NCBI GenBank assembly: GCA_965223115.1
Contig: OZ244982.1
Span: 1,302,001-1,366,000 of the forward strand
Length of the DNA: 64,000 bases
Reading direction: 5' to 3'
Origin: CBDCUI01 sp965223115
GTDB lineage: Bacteria > Pseudomonadota > Gammaproteobacteria > UBA4575
Part shown: positions 33,978-43,320 of the stretch, piece by piece
Numbering within the stretch: the first letter of the stretch is position 1
How the letters are laid out: every line of letters starts with the position of its first letter
Program-made: the position numbers and the translations under genes
Notes under the pieces: model-generated
Seen by the model: only the letters and a program-made list of their open reading frames with translations
The model's database searches: none
Told to the model about the DNA's origin: nothing

Positions 33978-36578
33978 CTACTGTAAATTTGCCCGCACCC
34001 AGTCCGGCACTGATCGCAAAGCCGCATCTAAGGCATCCGGGTTATTACCACCAGCTTGCGCCATATCTGGGCGACCGCCACCTTTGCCGCCTACTTGAAC
34101 AGCTACAGCATTAACGAGATCACCTGCCTTTATTCTATTCACTTGATCTTTGGTAACCCCGGCTATTAAATTTACCTTTGTGCCACTAGAGGTGCCTAGC
34201 ACTATGGCAGCACTACCCAATTTATTTTTTAATTGATCTAACGTGTCACGTAAAGATTTAGGGTCTGCTCCTTCAATTTTATGTGCAACTACTTTTAGAC
34301 CTTCTATTTCTATCGCATCTTTTAACAAATCACTACCAGCTTGAGTTGCTAACTTAGATTTAAGCTGGCTAAGTTCTTTTTCAAGCTCGCGATTTCTTTC
34401 TACAATTTGTGAAACTTTATCTTTAGCCTCATTTTTTGACGCCTTAATTATTTGTGCAATATCGTTTAACTGGTTTTCATTTTCATTGATCCAGTCCAAT
34501 GCCCCTTTGCCTGTAACTGCCTCAATACGACGTATTCCAGAAGCTATACCGGATTCTGAAATGATTTTAAATATTCCGATGTCGCCTACTCGATGTACAT
34601 GAGTACCGCCACATAACTCTACGGAAAAATCTCCAATAGAAAGCACGCGCACATCATCACCATATTTCTCACCAAACAATGCCATCGCACCTGCAGCTAG
34701 CGCCTCATCCTTTGCCATAATTTTTGCAGTGGCTTGGGTATTTAGACGAATTTGATCATTCACAATAGTTTCAATAGTTTGTAATTCTTCTTCCGTTACT
34801 GGCGCATCATGCGAAAAGTCAAACCGCAAACGATCAGGTGCAACTAACGAACCCTTTTGTTGTACATGTTTACCCAGTACTTGTCTTAGTGCAGCATGCA
34901 TCAAATGTGTTGCAGAATGGTTCAATACTGTAGCTTGCCTTCTTATTGCATCTGCAACTGCTGTTACTTGATCTCCGACTGATAAAGATCCAGAGCTTAC
35001 CGCACCAATATGTGCATGGGCATCTCCTTGTTTTTGTGTATCTCTCACTATAAACACTGCTTGTTGAGTTTTTATGCAACCTTGATCACCGACTTGTCCA
35101 CCCGATTCAGCATAAAAAGGAGTTTGATCTAAAATAATGATCCCTTGTTCATTTTCTTTAATTACATTTACACTTTTATTATCAACAAATATTTCTTGTA
35201 TAACTGCCTCATCTTGAATGTGCTTATAACCTGTAAATATAGAACTTGTTTGCACTGCAAGTGAAGCATCATATTCAACGTCAAAACGACTTGCTTGACG
35301 CCCGCGTTCACGCTGCGCTTCCATGTGTTTTTCAAACCCAATTTCATCTATTTTAAGATTCTGCTCGCGTGCAATATCTGCGGTAAGATCTGCAGGAAAC
35401 CCATACGTGTCATATAATTTAAAAACGATTTCACCTGAAATCGTATCACCTGTTAACTTCTCAATATCATCCTGTAAGATTCGCATACCTTGATGAAGCG
35501 TTTCACTAAAACGTTGTTCTTCCTTTTCTAAAACTTCCTTTACACGCTGCTGTGCATCAGCCAATTCTGAATATGCCTTGCCCATTATATTAGTGAGAGG
35601 ATCAACTAATTTAAAAAAGAAAGGATCAGTAATACCTATTTTGTTACCGTGACGTGCTGCCCTACGTATAATCCGACGTAATACGTAACCTCTGCCTTCA
35701 TTCGAGGGCACGACTCCATCTACAATCATAAAACTACAAGAGCGAATATGATCTGCAATCACACGTAAAGAAGGTAAAGACAAATCACTAACTTTGGCAA
35801 AATCCGCTGTAGTTTTAATAATTTCAGAAAATAAATCGGTATCATAATTATTTGTAACACCTTGCATAATTGCCGTTAAACGCTCTAAGCCCATCCCAGT
35901 ATCAACAGACGGCTTGGGTAACTCCGATAATTTTCCCTGTTTATCGCGTTCGTATTGCATAAAAACCAAATTCCATACTTCTACGTAGCGATCTCCATCT
36001 TGTTCTGCCGTGCCCGGCGGCCCACCTTTAATTTTTTCACCATGATCATAAAAGATCTCTGTACACGGCCCACATGGACCGGTGTCGCCCATTGCCCAAA
36101 AATTATCTTTGGCACCAATACGTGCAAACTGCTTGGGGCTGACTCTAATTTCTTTCAACCAGATATCTGCAGCGTCATCATCTTCTTCAAAAACAGTAAC
36201 CCAAAGACGTTCCTTAGGAAGCTGTACTACTTTCGTAAGAAAGTCCCATGCATAGTGGATTGCCTCGGTTTTAAAATAATCGCCAAAGCTAAAATTACCA
36301 AGCATTTCAAAGAATGTATGGTGGCGAGCAGTATAACCAACATTTTCTAAATCATTGTGCTTGCCTCCTGCTCGTACACAGCGCTGACTGGATGCTGCAC
36401 GTGAATAGTTGAGAGATTCTTTACCCAAAAAAACATCTTTGAACTGCACCATGCCTGCATTGGTAAATAATAAAGTAGGATCATTGGCAGGAACTAGTGG
36501 GCTAGACGAGACAATCTCGTGGTCATTGTCTTTAAAGTAGTCTAAAAATGCGCTGCGAATTTTTGCACTATTTTCCAT
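33978..36578 (-). CDS. alaS: Alanyl-tRNA synthetase
   Basis: Charges tRNA-Ala. The class II catalytic core occupies the first 250 residues (motif 2 around RCVRAGGKHNDLENVG, GDTGPCGPCTEI near 163). The editing domain contains HSATHLMHAAL (about 562) and CGGTHV (about 664) with the zinc-binding His and Cys residues, and the C-terminal C-Ala domain ends in GGGRPDMAQAGG. 866 aa, normal length. It lies 63 bases after recX. Confidence 0.98.
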   Translation of the reverse strand: MENSAKIRSAFLDYFKDNDHEIVSSSPLVPANDPTLLFTNAGMVQFKDVFLGKESLNYSRAASSQRCVRAGGKHNDLENVGYTARHHTFFEMLGNFSFGDYFKTEAIHYAWDFLTKVVQLPKERLWVTVFEEDDDAADIWLKEIRVSPKQFARIGAKDNFWAMGDTGPCGPCTEIFYDHGEKIKGGPPGTAEQDGDRYVEVWNLVFMQYERDKQGKLSELPKPSVDTGMGLERLTAIMQGVTNNYDTDLFSEIIKTTADFAKVSDLSLPSLRVIADHIRSCSFMIVDGVVPSNEGRGYVLRRIIRRAARHGNKIGITDPFFFKLVDPLTNIMGKAYSELADAQQRVKEVLEKEEQRFSETLHQGMRILQDDIEKLTGDTISGEIVFKLYDTYGFPADLTADIAREQNLKIDEIGFEKHMEAQRERGRQASRFDVEYDASLAVQTSSIFTGYKHIQDEAVIQEIFVDNKSVNVIKENEQGIIILDQTPFYAESGGQVGDQGCIKTQQAVFIVRDTQKQGDAHAHIGAVSSGSLSVGDQVTAVADAIRRQATVLNHSATHLMHAALRQVLGKHVQQKGSLVAPDRLRFDFSHDAPVTEEELQTIETIVNDQIRLNTQATAKIMAKDEALAAGAMALFGEKYGDDVRVLSIGDFSVELCGGTHVHRVGDIGIFKIISESGIASGIRRIEAVTGKGALDWINENENQLNDIAQIIKASKNEAKDKVSQIVERNRELEKELSQLKSKLATQAGSDLLKDAIEIEGLKVVAHKIEGADPKSLRDTLDQLKNKLGSAAIVLGTSSGTKVNLIAGVTKDQVNRIKAGDLVNAVAVQVGGKGGGRPDMAQAGGNNPDALDAALRSVPDWVRANLQ

Positions 36579-36641
36579 GTTAATCTCGTCTTATGACCTT
36601 ATGTTGACAATCCTTTATCATCAACAGCCAGCACTATAAAA

Positions 36642-37094
36642 TTAGTGCCGAGTAAATGTATCTAATGTTTTTTGGATTATATCACCAGTGAAACCTCGAG
36701 ATTGTAAGAAACGTGTTTGTTTAGCCCGATCTTTTAGCGTTACAGGTGTGTGTTGGCTGAATTTCTTCGCATATTCTCTAAGAGCAATTTCCAGCCAAAC
36801 CTCGTCATGGAAATCTATATATGCGCCCACCAAATCTGTGGGCACTCCTCTCTCTTGTAACTCCATCTTGATACGCAAAGGACCAAAACCTCGCCGCATT
36901 CGTGAATTTACATAGCTTTCAGTGTAGCGCTCATCACTTTGTAATCCTTCGCTTTCTAGACAATCAAGCAACTCTTCTATTTCACTCGAAGTGAATTTTT
37001 TTGCTTTAAGCTTTCTGGCCAGCTCGATACGAGTGTGTTCTCGCCTGGAGAGAATATCAAGAGCCGTATTTCTTATAGAACGTTCAGGCTTCAG
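36642..37094 (-). CDS. recX: RecX, RecA regulator; probable CTG start
   Basis: RecX binds and modulates RecA filaments. The first usual start codon in frame is TTG 36971, which would give only 109 aa and cut off the first RecX helical repeat. The frame stays open upstream, and the translated residues (RSIRNTALDILSRREHTRIE and on) match the conserved RecX N-terminus. There is no ATG, GTG or TTG before the in-frame stop near 37121. CTG 37094 lies nine bases after AGAGG and yields 150 aa, the normal size. It overlaps the recA 3' end by 11 bases, so translation is probably coupled. Confidence 0.85.
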   Translation of the reverse strand: MKPERSIRNTALDILSRREHTRIELARKLKAKKFTSSEIEELLDCLESEGLQSDERYTESYVNSRMRRGFGPLRIKMELQERGVPTDLVGAYIDFHDEVWLEIALREYAKKFSQHTPVTLKDRAKQTRFLQSRGFTGDIIQKTLDTFTRH

Positions 37095-38133
37095 TGGTTT
37101 CAGCCTCTTGCTGTTCTTCTATTTCTTGATTGAGTTCATCTGCGCTAGGTAAAAGCTGCTCACGTAATTTAGTTTCTATTTCGTTTGCGATCTCAGGATT
37201 CTCTTTTAAATAGTTACGTGAATTCTCTTTACCTTGTCCTATACGCTCACCCTCATAGCTGTACCACGCGCCCGCTTTATCAACTATGCCTTGCTCAACA
37301 CCCATATCAATCAACTCGCCAAGTCTAGAAATACCTTCACCATATAAGATTTCAAAGTCTGCTTTCTTAAACGGTGGTGCCAATTTGTTTTTGACTACTT
37401 TAACGCGTGTCTCATTACCAAGAATTTCATCGCCTTTCTTAATTGCACCAATTCTGCGAATATCTAAACGCACAGAAGCATAAAACTTGAGTGCATTACC
37501 TCCAGTAGTTGTCTCAGGGCTACCAAACATCACTCCTATCTTCATGCGGATTTGATTAATGAAGATCACCATAGTGTTGGAACGCTTGATATTGCCTGTA
37601 AGCTTACGCAGCGCTTGGGACATAAGACGAGCTTGCAGTCCCATATGTGAATCACCCATGTCACCTTCAATTTCTGCTTTTGGAGTTAATGCAGCAACTG
37701 AGTCAACAACAACTATATCTACGGCACCAGAACGAACCAGCATGTCTGTAATCTCCAACGCTTGTTCACCCGTATCAGGTTGTGAAACAAGCAAATCTTC
37801 AACATTGACACCTATTTTTTCAGCATAAATTGGGTCCAAAGCATGCTCTGCATCAACGAATGCTGCTGTACCACCTTGCTTTTGACATTCAGCTATAACT
37901 TGAAGAGTTAGTGTTGTTTTACCGGAAGATTCAGGCCCGTAAATTTCAACTACACGCCCTTTTGGTAAACCCCCAATTCCTAAAGCCACATCCAAGGCTA
38001 ATGAACCCGTAGAAATTGCCTCAATGTCGCGCGCAGCACTTGAATCTCCAAGACGCATTACTGCACCTTTTCCAAATTGTCTCTCAATCTGACCCAATGC
38101 GGCCGCAAGCGCCTTTTTACGATTCTCGTCCAC
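37084..38133 (-). CDS. recA: RecA, homologous recombination protein
   Basis: Strand-exchange ATPase and SOS co-protease. It has Walker A GPESSGKTT at about 66-74, the DNA-binding loop region with SHMGLQARLMSQALRKLTG near 162, and an acidic C-terminus rich in Glu and Gln. 349 aa. The start is GTG 38133 with GAGGTG six to eight bases upstream. The 86-base upstream gap shows no CTGT-N8-ACAG LexA box, so SOS control here is either from a different box or from the promoter upstream of thpR/pncC. Confidence 0.98.
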   Translation of the reverse strand: MDENRKKALAAALGQIERQFGKGAVMRLGDSSAARDIEAISTGSLALDVALGIGGLPKGRVVEIYGPESSGKTTLTLQVIAECQKQGGTAAFVDAEHALDPIYAEKIGVNVEDLLVSQPDTGEQALEITDMLVRSGAVDIVVVDSVAALTPKAEIEGDMGDSHMGLQARLMSQALRKLTGNIKRSNTMVIFINQIRMKIGVMFGSPETTTGGNALKFYASVRLDIRRIGAIKKGDEILGNETRVKVVKNKLAPPFKKADFEILYGEGISRLGELIDMGVEQGIVDKAGAWYSYEGERIGQGKENSRNYLKENPEIANEIETKLREQLLPSADELNQEIEEQQEAETTEA

Positions 38134-38219
38134 TGCTCACCTCTATCTGTTGCAATTGTTGTAATACAAAATTATCACATATTATTTAATCTATTGAGAT
38201 TAATAATACATATTGTGTT

Positions 38220-38747
38220 TTATTCATCTATTAATTGATAAGTACCAATTTTATTATATCTAGTTGAGTTTCCATCTGGTAATGATTCCAGTAGATGAAA
38301 CTCCCGCACTTTCCAAGATATAGAAACAGGTGCAGTTGGAAAATCTGCTTTTGGCACTTTTTTAAATAAAGTCACATGCGGTTTATGTGGTCGATCATCA
38401 AAATCAGTGCCACACTGAACCCCTATAGATTTTAGATGGTTAACCAACCTAATTAATTCATTAGGATAAGATGAGCACCCAATCCAGATTGTTTGTGACC
38501 GTTTAAAGTAACCATACAGATCAAGCCGAATCGTAAATGGCTGTACATAGGTCTGAACTACCTTCTTTTCCAAATACTTACGAGTATTCTCTTCCACATC
38601 ACCTAAAAACAATAGTGTAATATGTAGATTATCTTTAGGTATTGGCCGCACACCTTTCACTGTAGGAAAAGTCATAGCGGCTTCAACTAATTGCCGACGT
38701 ATCTCTTCATCAGGCACTAAAGCAAAAAATAATCGTTTTTTATTCAT
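38220..38747 (-). CDS. thpR: RNA 2',3'-cyclic phosphodiesterase (LigT/ThpR)
   Basis: A 2H-family phosphoesterase that opens 2',3'-cyclic phosphates on RNA. The two catalytic His-x-Thr motifs are NLHITLLFLG near residue 43 and KPHVTLFKK near 129. 175 aa, the usual length. It starts two bases after pncC, so the two are in one operon ahead of recA. Confidence 0.93.
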   Translation of the reverse strand: MNKKRLFFALVPDEEIRRQLVEAAMTFPTVKGVRPIPKDNLHITLLFLGDVEENTRKYLEKKVVQTYVQPFTIRLDLYGYFKRSQTIWIGCSSYPNELIRLVNHLKSIGVQCGTDFDDRPHKPHVTLFKKVPKADFPTAPVSISWKVREFHLLESLPDGNSTRYNKIGTYQLIDE

Positions 38748-38749
38748 GT

Positions 38750-39247
38750 TTAACTTAAATACTCAACTAGATGCTGAATTGCAGCAAATGATGTTTTTTG
38801 GCGAATTTCTTGCCGATTACCTTCAAAAAGATAGTGTCTAGCATCCACTCTCTGACTTAACCCCGCAGTTGCGATATAAACAGTGCCTACAGGTTTTGCT
38901 TCACTACCGCCACCTGGACCCGCAATTCCTGTTATTGATACAGATACGTCTGCATCACTGTGGGTTAAAACGCCCAACGCCATTTGTTCCGCAACCTGTT
39001 GGCTTACCGCCCCATACTCATCTAATACTTTAAGTTGTACTCCTAATAGCTTTATTTTTGAGGCATTACTATAAGTCACAAATCCACATTCAAACCACCT
39101 TGAACTGCCATCCACAGAGGTACACCACTGCGACAACATCCCACCCGTACAAGATTCAGCTGTTGCCAGCTTCATATTTTTATCAGTCATCAAGTCTATA
39201 AGTGGCTTGATACTATCGGCAATATTCACAGACAATAAACTTGGCAT
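38750..39247 (-). CDS. pncC: PncC/CinA C-terminal domain, nicotinamide-nucleotide amidase
   Basis: Deamidates NMN to nicotinate mononucleotide in pyridine nucleotide recycling. The family motif TAESCTGGMLSQ is at about 29-40, and SVSITGIAGPGGGSEAKPVGTVYIA is at about 103-127. 165 aa, the single-domain form. Position upstream of recA is standard in gammaproteobacteria, where it was long called cinA. It diverges from mutS, with about 54 bases between their starts. Confidence 0.95.
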   Translation of the reverse strand: MPSLLSVNIADSIKPLIDLMTDKNMKLATAESCTGGMLSQWCTSVDGSSRWFECGFVTYSNASKIKLLGVQLKVLDEYGAVSQQVAEQMALGVLTHSDADVSVSITGIAGPGGGSEAKPVGTVYIATAGLSQRVDARHYLFEGNRQEIRQKTSFAAIQHLVEYLS

Positions 39248-39301
39248 GTGATTAGAAATTTACCTGCTGTCTAATTTTTTATTATTCGATAGACTGACAC
39301 C

Positions 39302-41857
39302 ATGATCGCACGACCTCCTATAAAACACACCCCCATGATGCAGCAATATTTGAATATCAAGGCTGAATATCCTGATATGTTGTTGTTTTACCGTATGGGT
39401 GATTTCTTTGAATTATTTTTTGAAGATGCTAAACGTGCAGCAAAATTATTAGATCTAACGCTTACTTCCCGCAATAAAAATAGTGCCGATGAAATCCCTA
39501 TGGCAGGAGTCCCTGTACATGCAACAGAAAATTATCTAGCTAAATTACTACGTCAGGGTGAATCTGTTGCAATATGCGACCAGGTCAGTGACCCTGCAGC
39601 AAGTAAAGGCCTTGTGCAACGCAAAGTAACAAGAGTAGTTACACCTGGCACCATAATTGAAGATGAGCTTCTACAACGTAGCAAAGAAAACTATTTACTG
39701 GCAATTTACCCAACTGAGACAAAAATTGGGCTTGCTTATCTCGACTTAAGTTCTGGTCGTTTCATTATACAAACCTGTAATTCACTAGATGAATTTCACA
39801 GTGAAATTGAGCATATTCAGCCCGCTGAGATTTTAATAAGTGAAGACTCACAACTTTGCATAGATGAAAAATACACATTGAAGCATCTAGCGCCATGGCA
39901 TTTCGAATACGAAAGTGCATCTCAAAATTTATGCAACCAGTTTAATACTAAAGACCTTGATGGATATGGTTGTGCCGACCACCCATTAGCAACTTCTGCT
40001 GCAGGCGCAGTACTACAATATGTCAAAGATACTCAAAAAACAGCATTGCCACATATTGATGGTCTTCGAGTGCATCATAGAAATGAATTTATACGCATTG
40101 ATAATGTTTCACGTACCAACTTAGAAATTGAAAAATCAACTTATGGCAACAAAAAACATAGCCTCTTTGGTGTTCTCGATACTACTGCCTCTGCAATGGG
40201 TGCGAGACACCTACGCTTTTGGCTAAACCAACCTATGCGCAATCAATCAGCTTTAGTTAAAAGACATGAAGCGATAGAAGAACTTATTCAAATCAATGAG
40301 TATAAATATCTACGAAGTATACTTACAAATATAAGTGATATAGAGCGAATCCGTAGTCGTATTTCATTGCAAACTGCACAACCAAGAGATCTAGATGCAT
40401 TACGTAAAACTCTTAGCATAATCCCATCTTTATGTGAGGAATTAACAAAATACAAATGCGAATTATTAAATGACTGTATAAATTTATTGTCCGATCACGA
40501 AAACTTGTCAACAATTTTATCAAATTCAATTACTGATGAACCTCCTGCTTTGATACGTGACGGCGGTGTAATTAAAACAGGCTATGATAAAGAACTTGAC
40601 CAACTACGAGAACTAAGCAGTAATGCCAGCAAATTTCTCATTGATTTAGAACATCGTGAAAAATCATCGACAAATATTTCTTCTCTTAAAGTTTCGTATA
40701 ACCGTATTCACGGATACTACATTGAAATATCACGCAGTCAGGCAGATAAAGCACCCGATCATTACACACGCAGGCAAACATTAAAAAATACTGAACGATT
40801 TATTACTCCTGAGCTAAAAGAATTTGAAGATCAAGTATTAAGTGCCAAAGAACGAGCATTAAAGCGTGAAAAATTCTTATATGATGAATTGTTGATGTCT
40901 TTACTAAATGAATTGAGCATTATTCAACATTGTGCAACTGGACTTGCACAATTAGACGTTTTAGTTACGCTCGCAGAACGAGCAGTAACTTTAAACTATG
41001 TAAAACCTACTTTTACAGAAACAACCTGTCTTAACATTAAACAAGGCAGACACCCTGTAATCGAACAAGTGCAAGAAGAACCATTCACTTCCAATGATGT
41101 TAGCTTAGACGAACAACGCAAAATACTATTAATTACTGGTCCAAATATGGGTGGAAAATCGACCTATATGAGGCAAATTGCACTAATCACTTGGCTGGCT
41201 TATACAGGCAGTTACGTCCCTGCTGAAGCTGCAATATTGGGCCCCATCGATGCCATATACACAAGAATTGGTGCATCCGATGATCTAAGTTCAGGACGCT
41301 CAACTTTCATGGTTGAAATGACTGAAGCCGCAAATATCCTTAATAACGCCTCTAAGGAAAGCCTTGTACTAATGGATGAAATTGGGCGCGGCACAAGCAC
41401 TTATGATGGTCTTTCTCTAGCTTGGTCATGTGCGGAACACTTAAGTTCCATTAATCAATCTTTTACACTTTTTGCAACACATTATTTTGAACTCACAAAT
41501 TTACCAGAACATTTTAAAAATATTCATAATGTACACATTGATGCTATTGAGCATAATGACAAAATAGTTTTCTTACATGCTGTAAAAGAAGGCCCTGCAA
41601 ATCAAAGTTATGGACTACAAGTGGCGCAATTAGCTGGTATTCCAAAAACTGTTATTGCAAGTGCAAAATCAAAGCTAAAACAATTAGAGTTAATTGCCAG
41701 CACGAATGAAAATAAAAAATCTGATACTCAACTAGGCTTAGCTCTTGAAGAACAGAGCATTAACCCTGTTATTGAATTTATAAATGAAATCGAACCCGAT
41801 GATTTAAGTCCAAAAGAATCATTAGAAGTATTATATAAAATAAAAAGCCTTCTCTAA
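39302..41857 (+). CDS. mutS: MutS, DNA mismatch recognition ATPase
   Basis: Recognises mismatches and starts MutLS repair. The mismatch-contact FYRMGDFFELF motif is at about 29-39, the clamp and lever regions are in the middle, and Walker A TGPNMGGKSTYMRQ is at about 615, with LMDEIGRGTSTYDG near 690. 851 aa, normal. The C-terminal tail keeps a short SPKESLEVLYKIKSLL tetramer region. It converges with the epimerase gene, one base between stops. Confidence 0.98.
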   Translation: MIARPPIKHTPMMQQYLNIKAEYPDMLLFYRMGDFFELFFEDAKRAAKLLDLTLTSRNKNSADEIPMAGVPVHATENYLAKLLRQGESVAICDQVSDPAASKGLVQRKVTRVVTPGTIIEDELLQRSKENYLLAIYPTETKIGLAYLDLSSGRFIIQTCNSLDEFHSEIEHIQPAEILISEDSQLCIDEKYTLKHLAPWHFEYESASQNLCNQFNTKDLDGYGCADHPLATSAAGAVLQYVKDTQKTALPHIDGLRVHHRNEFIRIDNVSRTNLEIEKSTYGNKKHSLFGVLDTTASAMGARHLRFWLNQPMRNQSALVKRHEAIEELIQINEYKYLRSILTNISDIERIRSRISLQTAQPRDLDALRKTLSIIPSLCEELTKYKCELLNDCINLLSDHENLSTILSNSITDEPPALIRDGGVIKTGYDKELDQLRELSSNASKFLIDLEHREKSSTNISSLKVSYNRIHGYYIEISRSQADKAPDHYTRRQTLKNTERFITPELKEFEDQVLSAKERALKREKFLYDELLMSLLNELSIIQHCATGLAQLDVLVTLAERAVTLNYVKPTFTETTCLNIKQGRHPVIEQVQEEPFTSNDVSLDEQRKILLITGPNMGGKSTYMRQIALITWLAYTGSYVPAEAAILGPIDAIYTRIGASDDLSSGRSTFMVEMTEAANILNNASKESLVLMDEIGRGTSTYDGLSLAWSCAEHLSSINQSFTLFATHYFELTNLPEHFKNIHNVHIDAIEHNDKIVFLHAVKEGPANQSYGLQVAQLAGIPKTVIASAKSKLKQLELIASTNENKKSDTQLGLALEEQSINPVIEFINEIEPDDLSPKESLEVLYKIKSLL

Positions 41858-41858
41858 A

Positions 41859-42785
41859 TTATACTTCAGCCTTTTCACTAATCAGTTCTCGAAGACCTTC
41901 TTCTAATGAGTATTCTGCTCTGACATTTAATGCATTAATTAACTGTTCAGTATTAGCTGCTGAATGCTTAATATCACCTTCTCTTGCTGGATTAAATATT
42001 TTTTCACAATTATATCCAGCAATTTTTTCTAAAACCTCAATTAGTTCAAGCAGTGTTACTGTTTTACCCGTTGCAACGTTTACTACCCCTTGGTAACTAG
42101 AAAATAAAGCTGCAATATTCGCTCTTGCTACATCTTTAACAAAAATGAAATCTCTTGTCTGTAGCCCGTCTCCGTTAATATTTAAAGATTGTTTAGATCG
42201 AATTGCATCAGAGAATAACGCAATCACCCCAGCATAAGGTGACTTAGGATCTTGCCTTGGGCCATATACATTAAAATAACGCATCCCACACGCTGATATT
42301 GCATACAAATTCTTAAATAAATCTACATATTGCTCATTTATCTGCTTCTCTAGTCCATAAGGAGATTCAGGGTTTAATTTTGCTTTTTCATCGAGTGGCA
42401 ATGAAATAGGTGTGCCATATGCGGCAGCTGAAGATGCAAATACAATTCTTGATATATTATTTAGTTTTACAGCATTGAGTATGTTGACAAAACCCAAAAT
42501 ATTTTGCGAAGCAGAATCTACAGGATCTTCTAGTGATTTCACTACTGAAACTTGTGCTGCCAAATGAAGACAGTGTGTAACACTGTCTGCTGCTTCGGAA
42601 ACTATTGATTCATCCCTGATATCACCTTCTATAACCTTTAGCCTCGGATGATCTAGGTACAGGTTATGCTTATGACCCGAAGAAAAATTATCTAGCACTA
42701 CTACTTCATGGCCACCTTCCAATAACATATCCACAGTATGTGAACCAATAAAACCTGCTCCACCAGTAACTAAAATTTTATGCAT
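41859..42785 (-). CDS. NAD-dependent sugar-nucleotide epimerase/dehydratase
   Basis: An extended short-chain dehydrogenase: Rossmann motif GGAGFIGSH at 8-16, catalytic Ser/Ala region FASSAAAYG near 116, and Tyr-x3-Lys in YGLEKQ near 144. Features such as LDNFSSGHKHNL and MRYFNVYGPRQDPKSPYAGVI place it with UDP-glucose or UDP-N-acetylglucosamine 4-epimerases. At 308 aa it is shorter than E. coli GalE. No polysaccharide cluster surrounds it, so the substrate is open. It splits mutS from fdxA, which are adjacent in many relatives. Confidence 0.85.
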   Translation of the reverse strand: MHKILVTGGAGFIGSHTVDMLLEGGHEVVVLDNFSSGHKHNLYLDHPRLKVIEGDIRDESIVSEAADSVTHCLHLAAQVSVVKSLEDPVDSASQNILGFVNILNAVKLNNISRIVFASSAAAYGTPISLPLDEKAKLNPESPYGLEKQINEQYVDLFKNLYAISACGMRYFNVYGPRQDPKSPYAGVIALFSDAIRSKQSLNINGDGLQTRDFIFVKDVARANIAALFSSYQGVVNVATGKTVTLLELIEVLEKIAGYNCEKIFNPAREGDIKHSAANTEQLINALNVRAEYSLEEGLRELISEKAEV

Positions 42786-42966
42786 GTCAACTGAATCGCA
42801 CTTTAATGGGAAAGTAGTTTTACTATTTTACTTCTTTTATATAAAAAAACTGCGATACAGTTAGAATCTTATCCGAAAATAACCCTATTTCAGTCACATA
42901 TTTTCATCTGCTCAACATTTACCTACAATAAGCAACAATGATAGTCACAATTGAAACTAAAATATC

Positions 42967-43290
42967 ATGACCTTTGTTGTAACTGAGCCTTGTATAAAAT
43001 GTAAATACACTGACTGTGTTGAAGTCTGTCCAGTTGATTGTTTCCATGAAGGACCCAATATGCTGGTTATCGACCCTGAAGAATGTATTGATTGCGCCAT
43101 GTGTGAATCTGAATGCCCCGTAGAAGCAATCGTATGTGAGGACGATATAAGTGATGATCAGTCTAAGTTTCTTGAAATAAATGAAAGGTTGTCAGCAAAA
43201 TGGCCTATCATAACGAGTATGAAAGATGCACCGGATGACGCTAAAGAATGGGAGTTAAAAACACACAAACTCCAATACTTAGAAGAATAG
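42967..43290 (+). CDS. fdxA: 7Fe ferredoxin (FdxA)
   Basis: A 107-aa ferredoxin. Cysteines at 9, 17 and 50 fit the 3Fe-4S cluster, and Cys21, 40, 43 and 46 the 4Fe-4S cluster, with the spacing of Azotobacter FdI; Cys12 and Cys25 are extra. The C-terminal extension (about residues 60-107) is normal for FdxA. Electron partner not indicated by the neighbours. Confidence 0.95.
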   Translation: MTFVVTEPCIKCKYTDCVEVCPVDCFHEGPNMLVIDPEECIDCAMCESECPVEAIVCEDDISDDQSKFLEINERLSAKWPIITSMKDAPDDAKEWELKTHKLQYLEE

Positions 43291-43320
43291 TTATAGTATA
43301 TATCTTGTTAATAATAAGTT

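Noticed and set aside
36642..36971. RecX as a 109-residue protein from TTG 36971
   Set aside because: It would lack the conserved first helical repeat, which is encoded directly upstream in the same frame.
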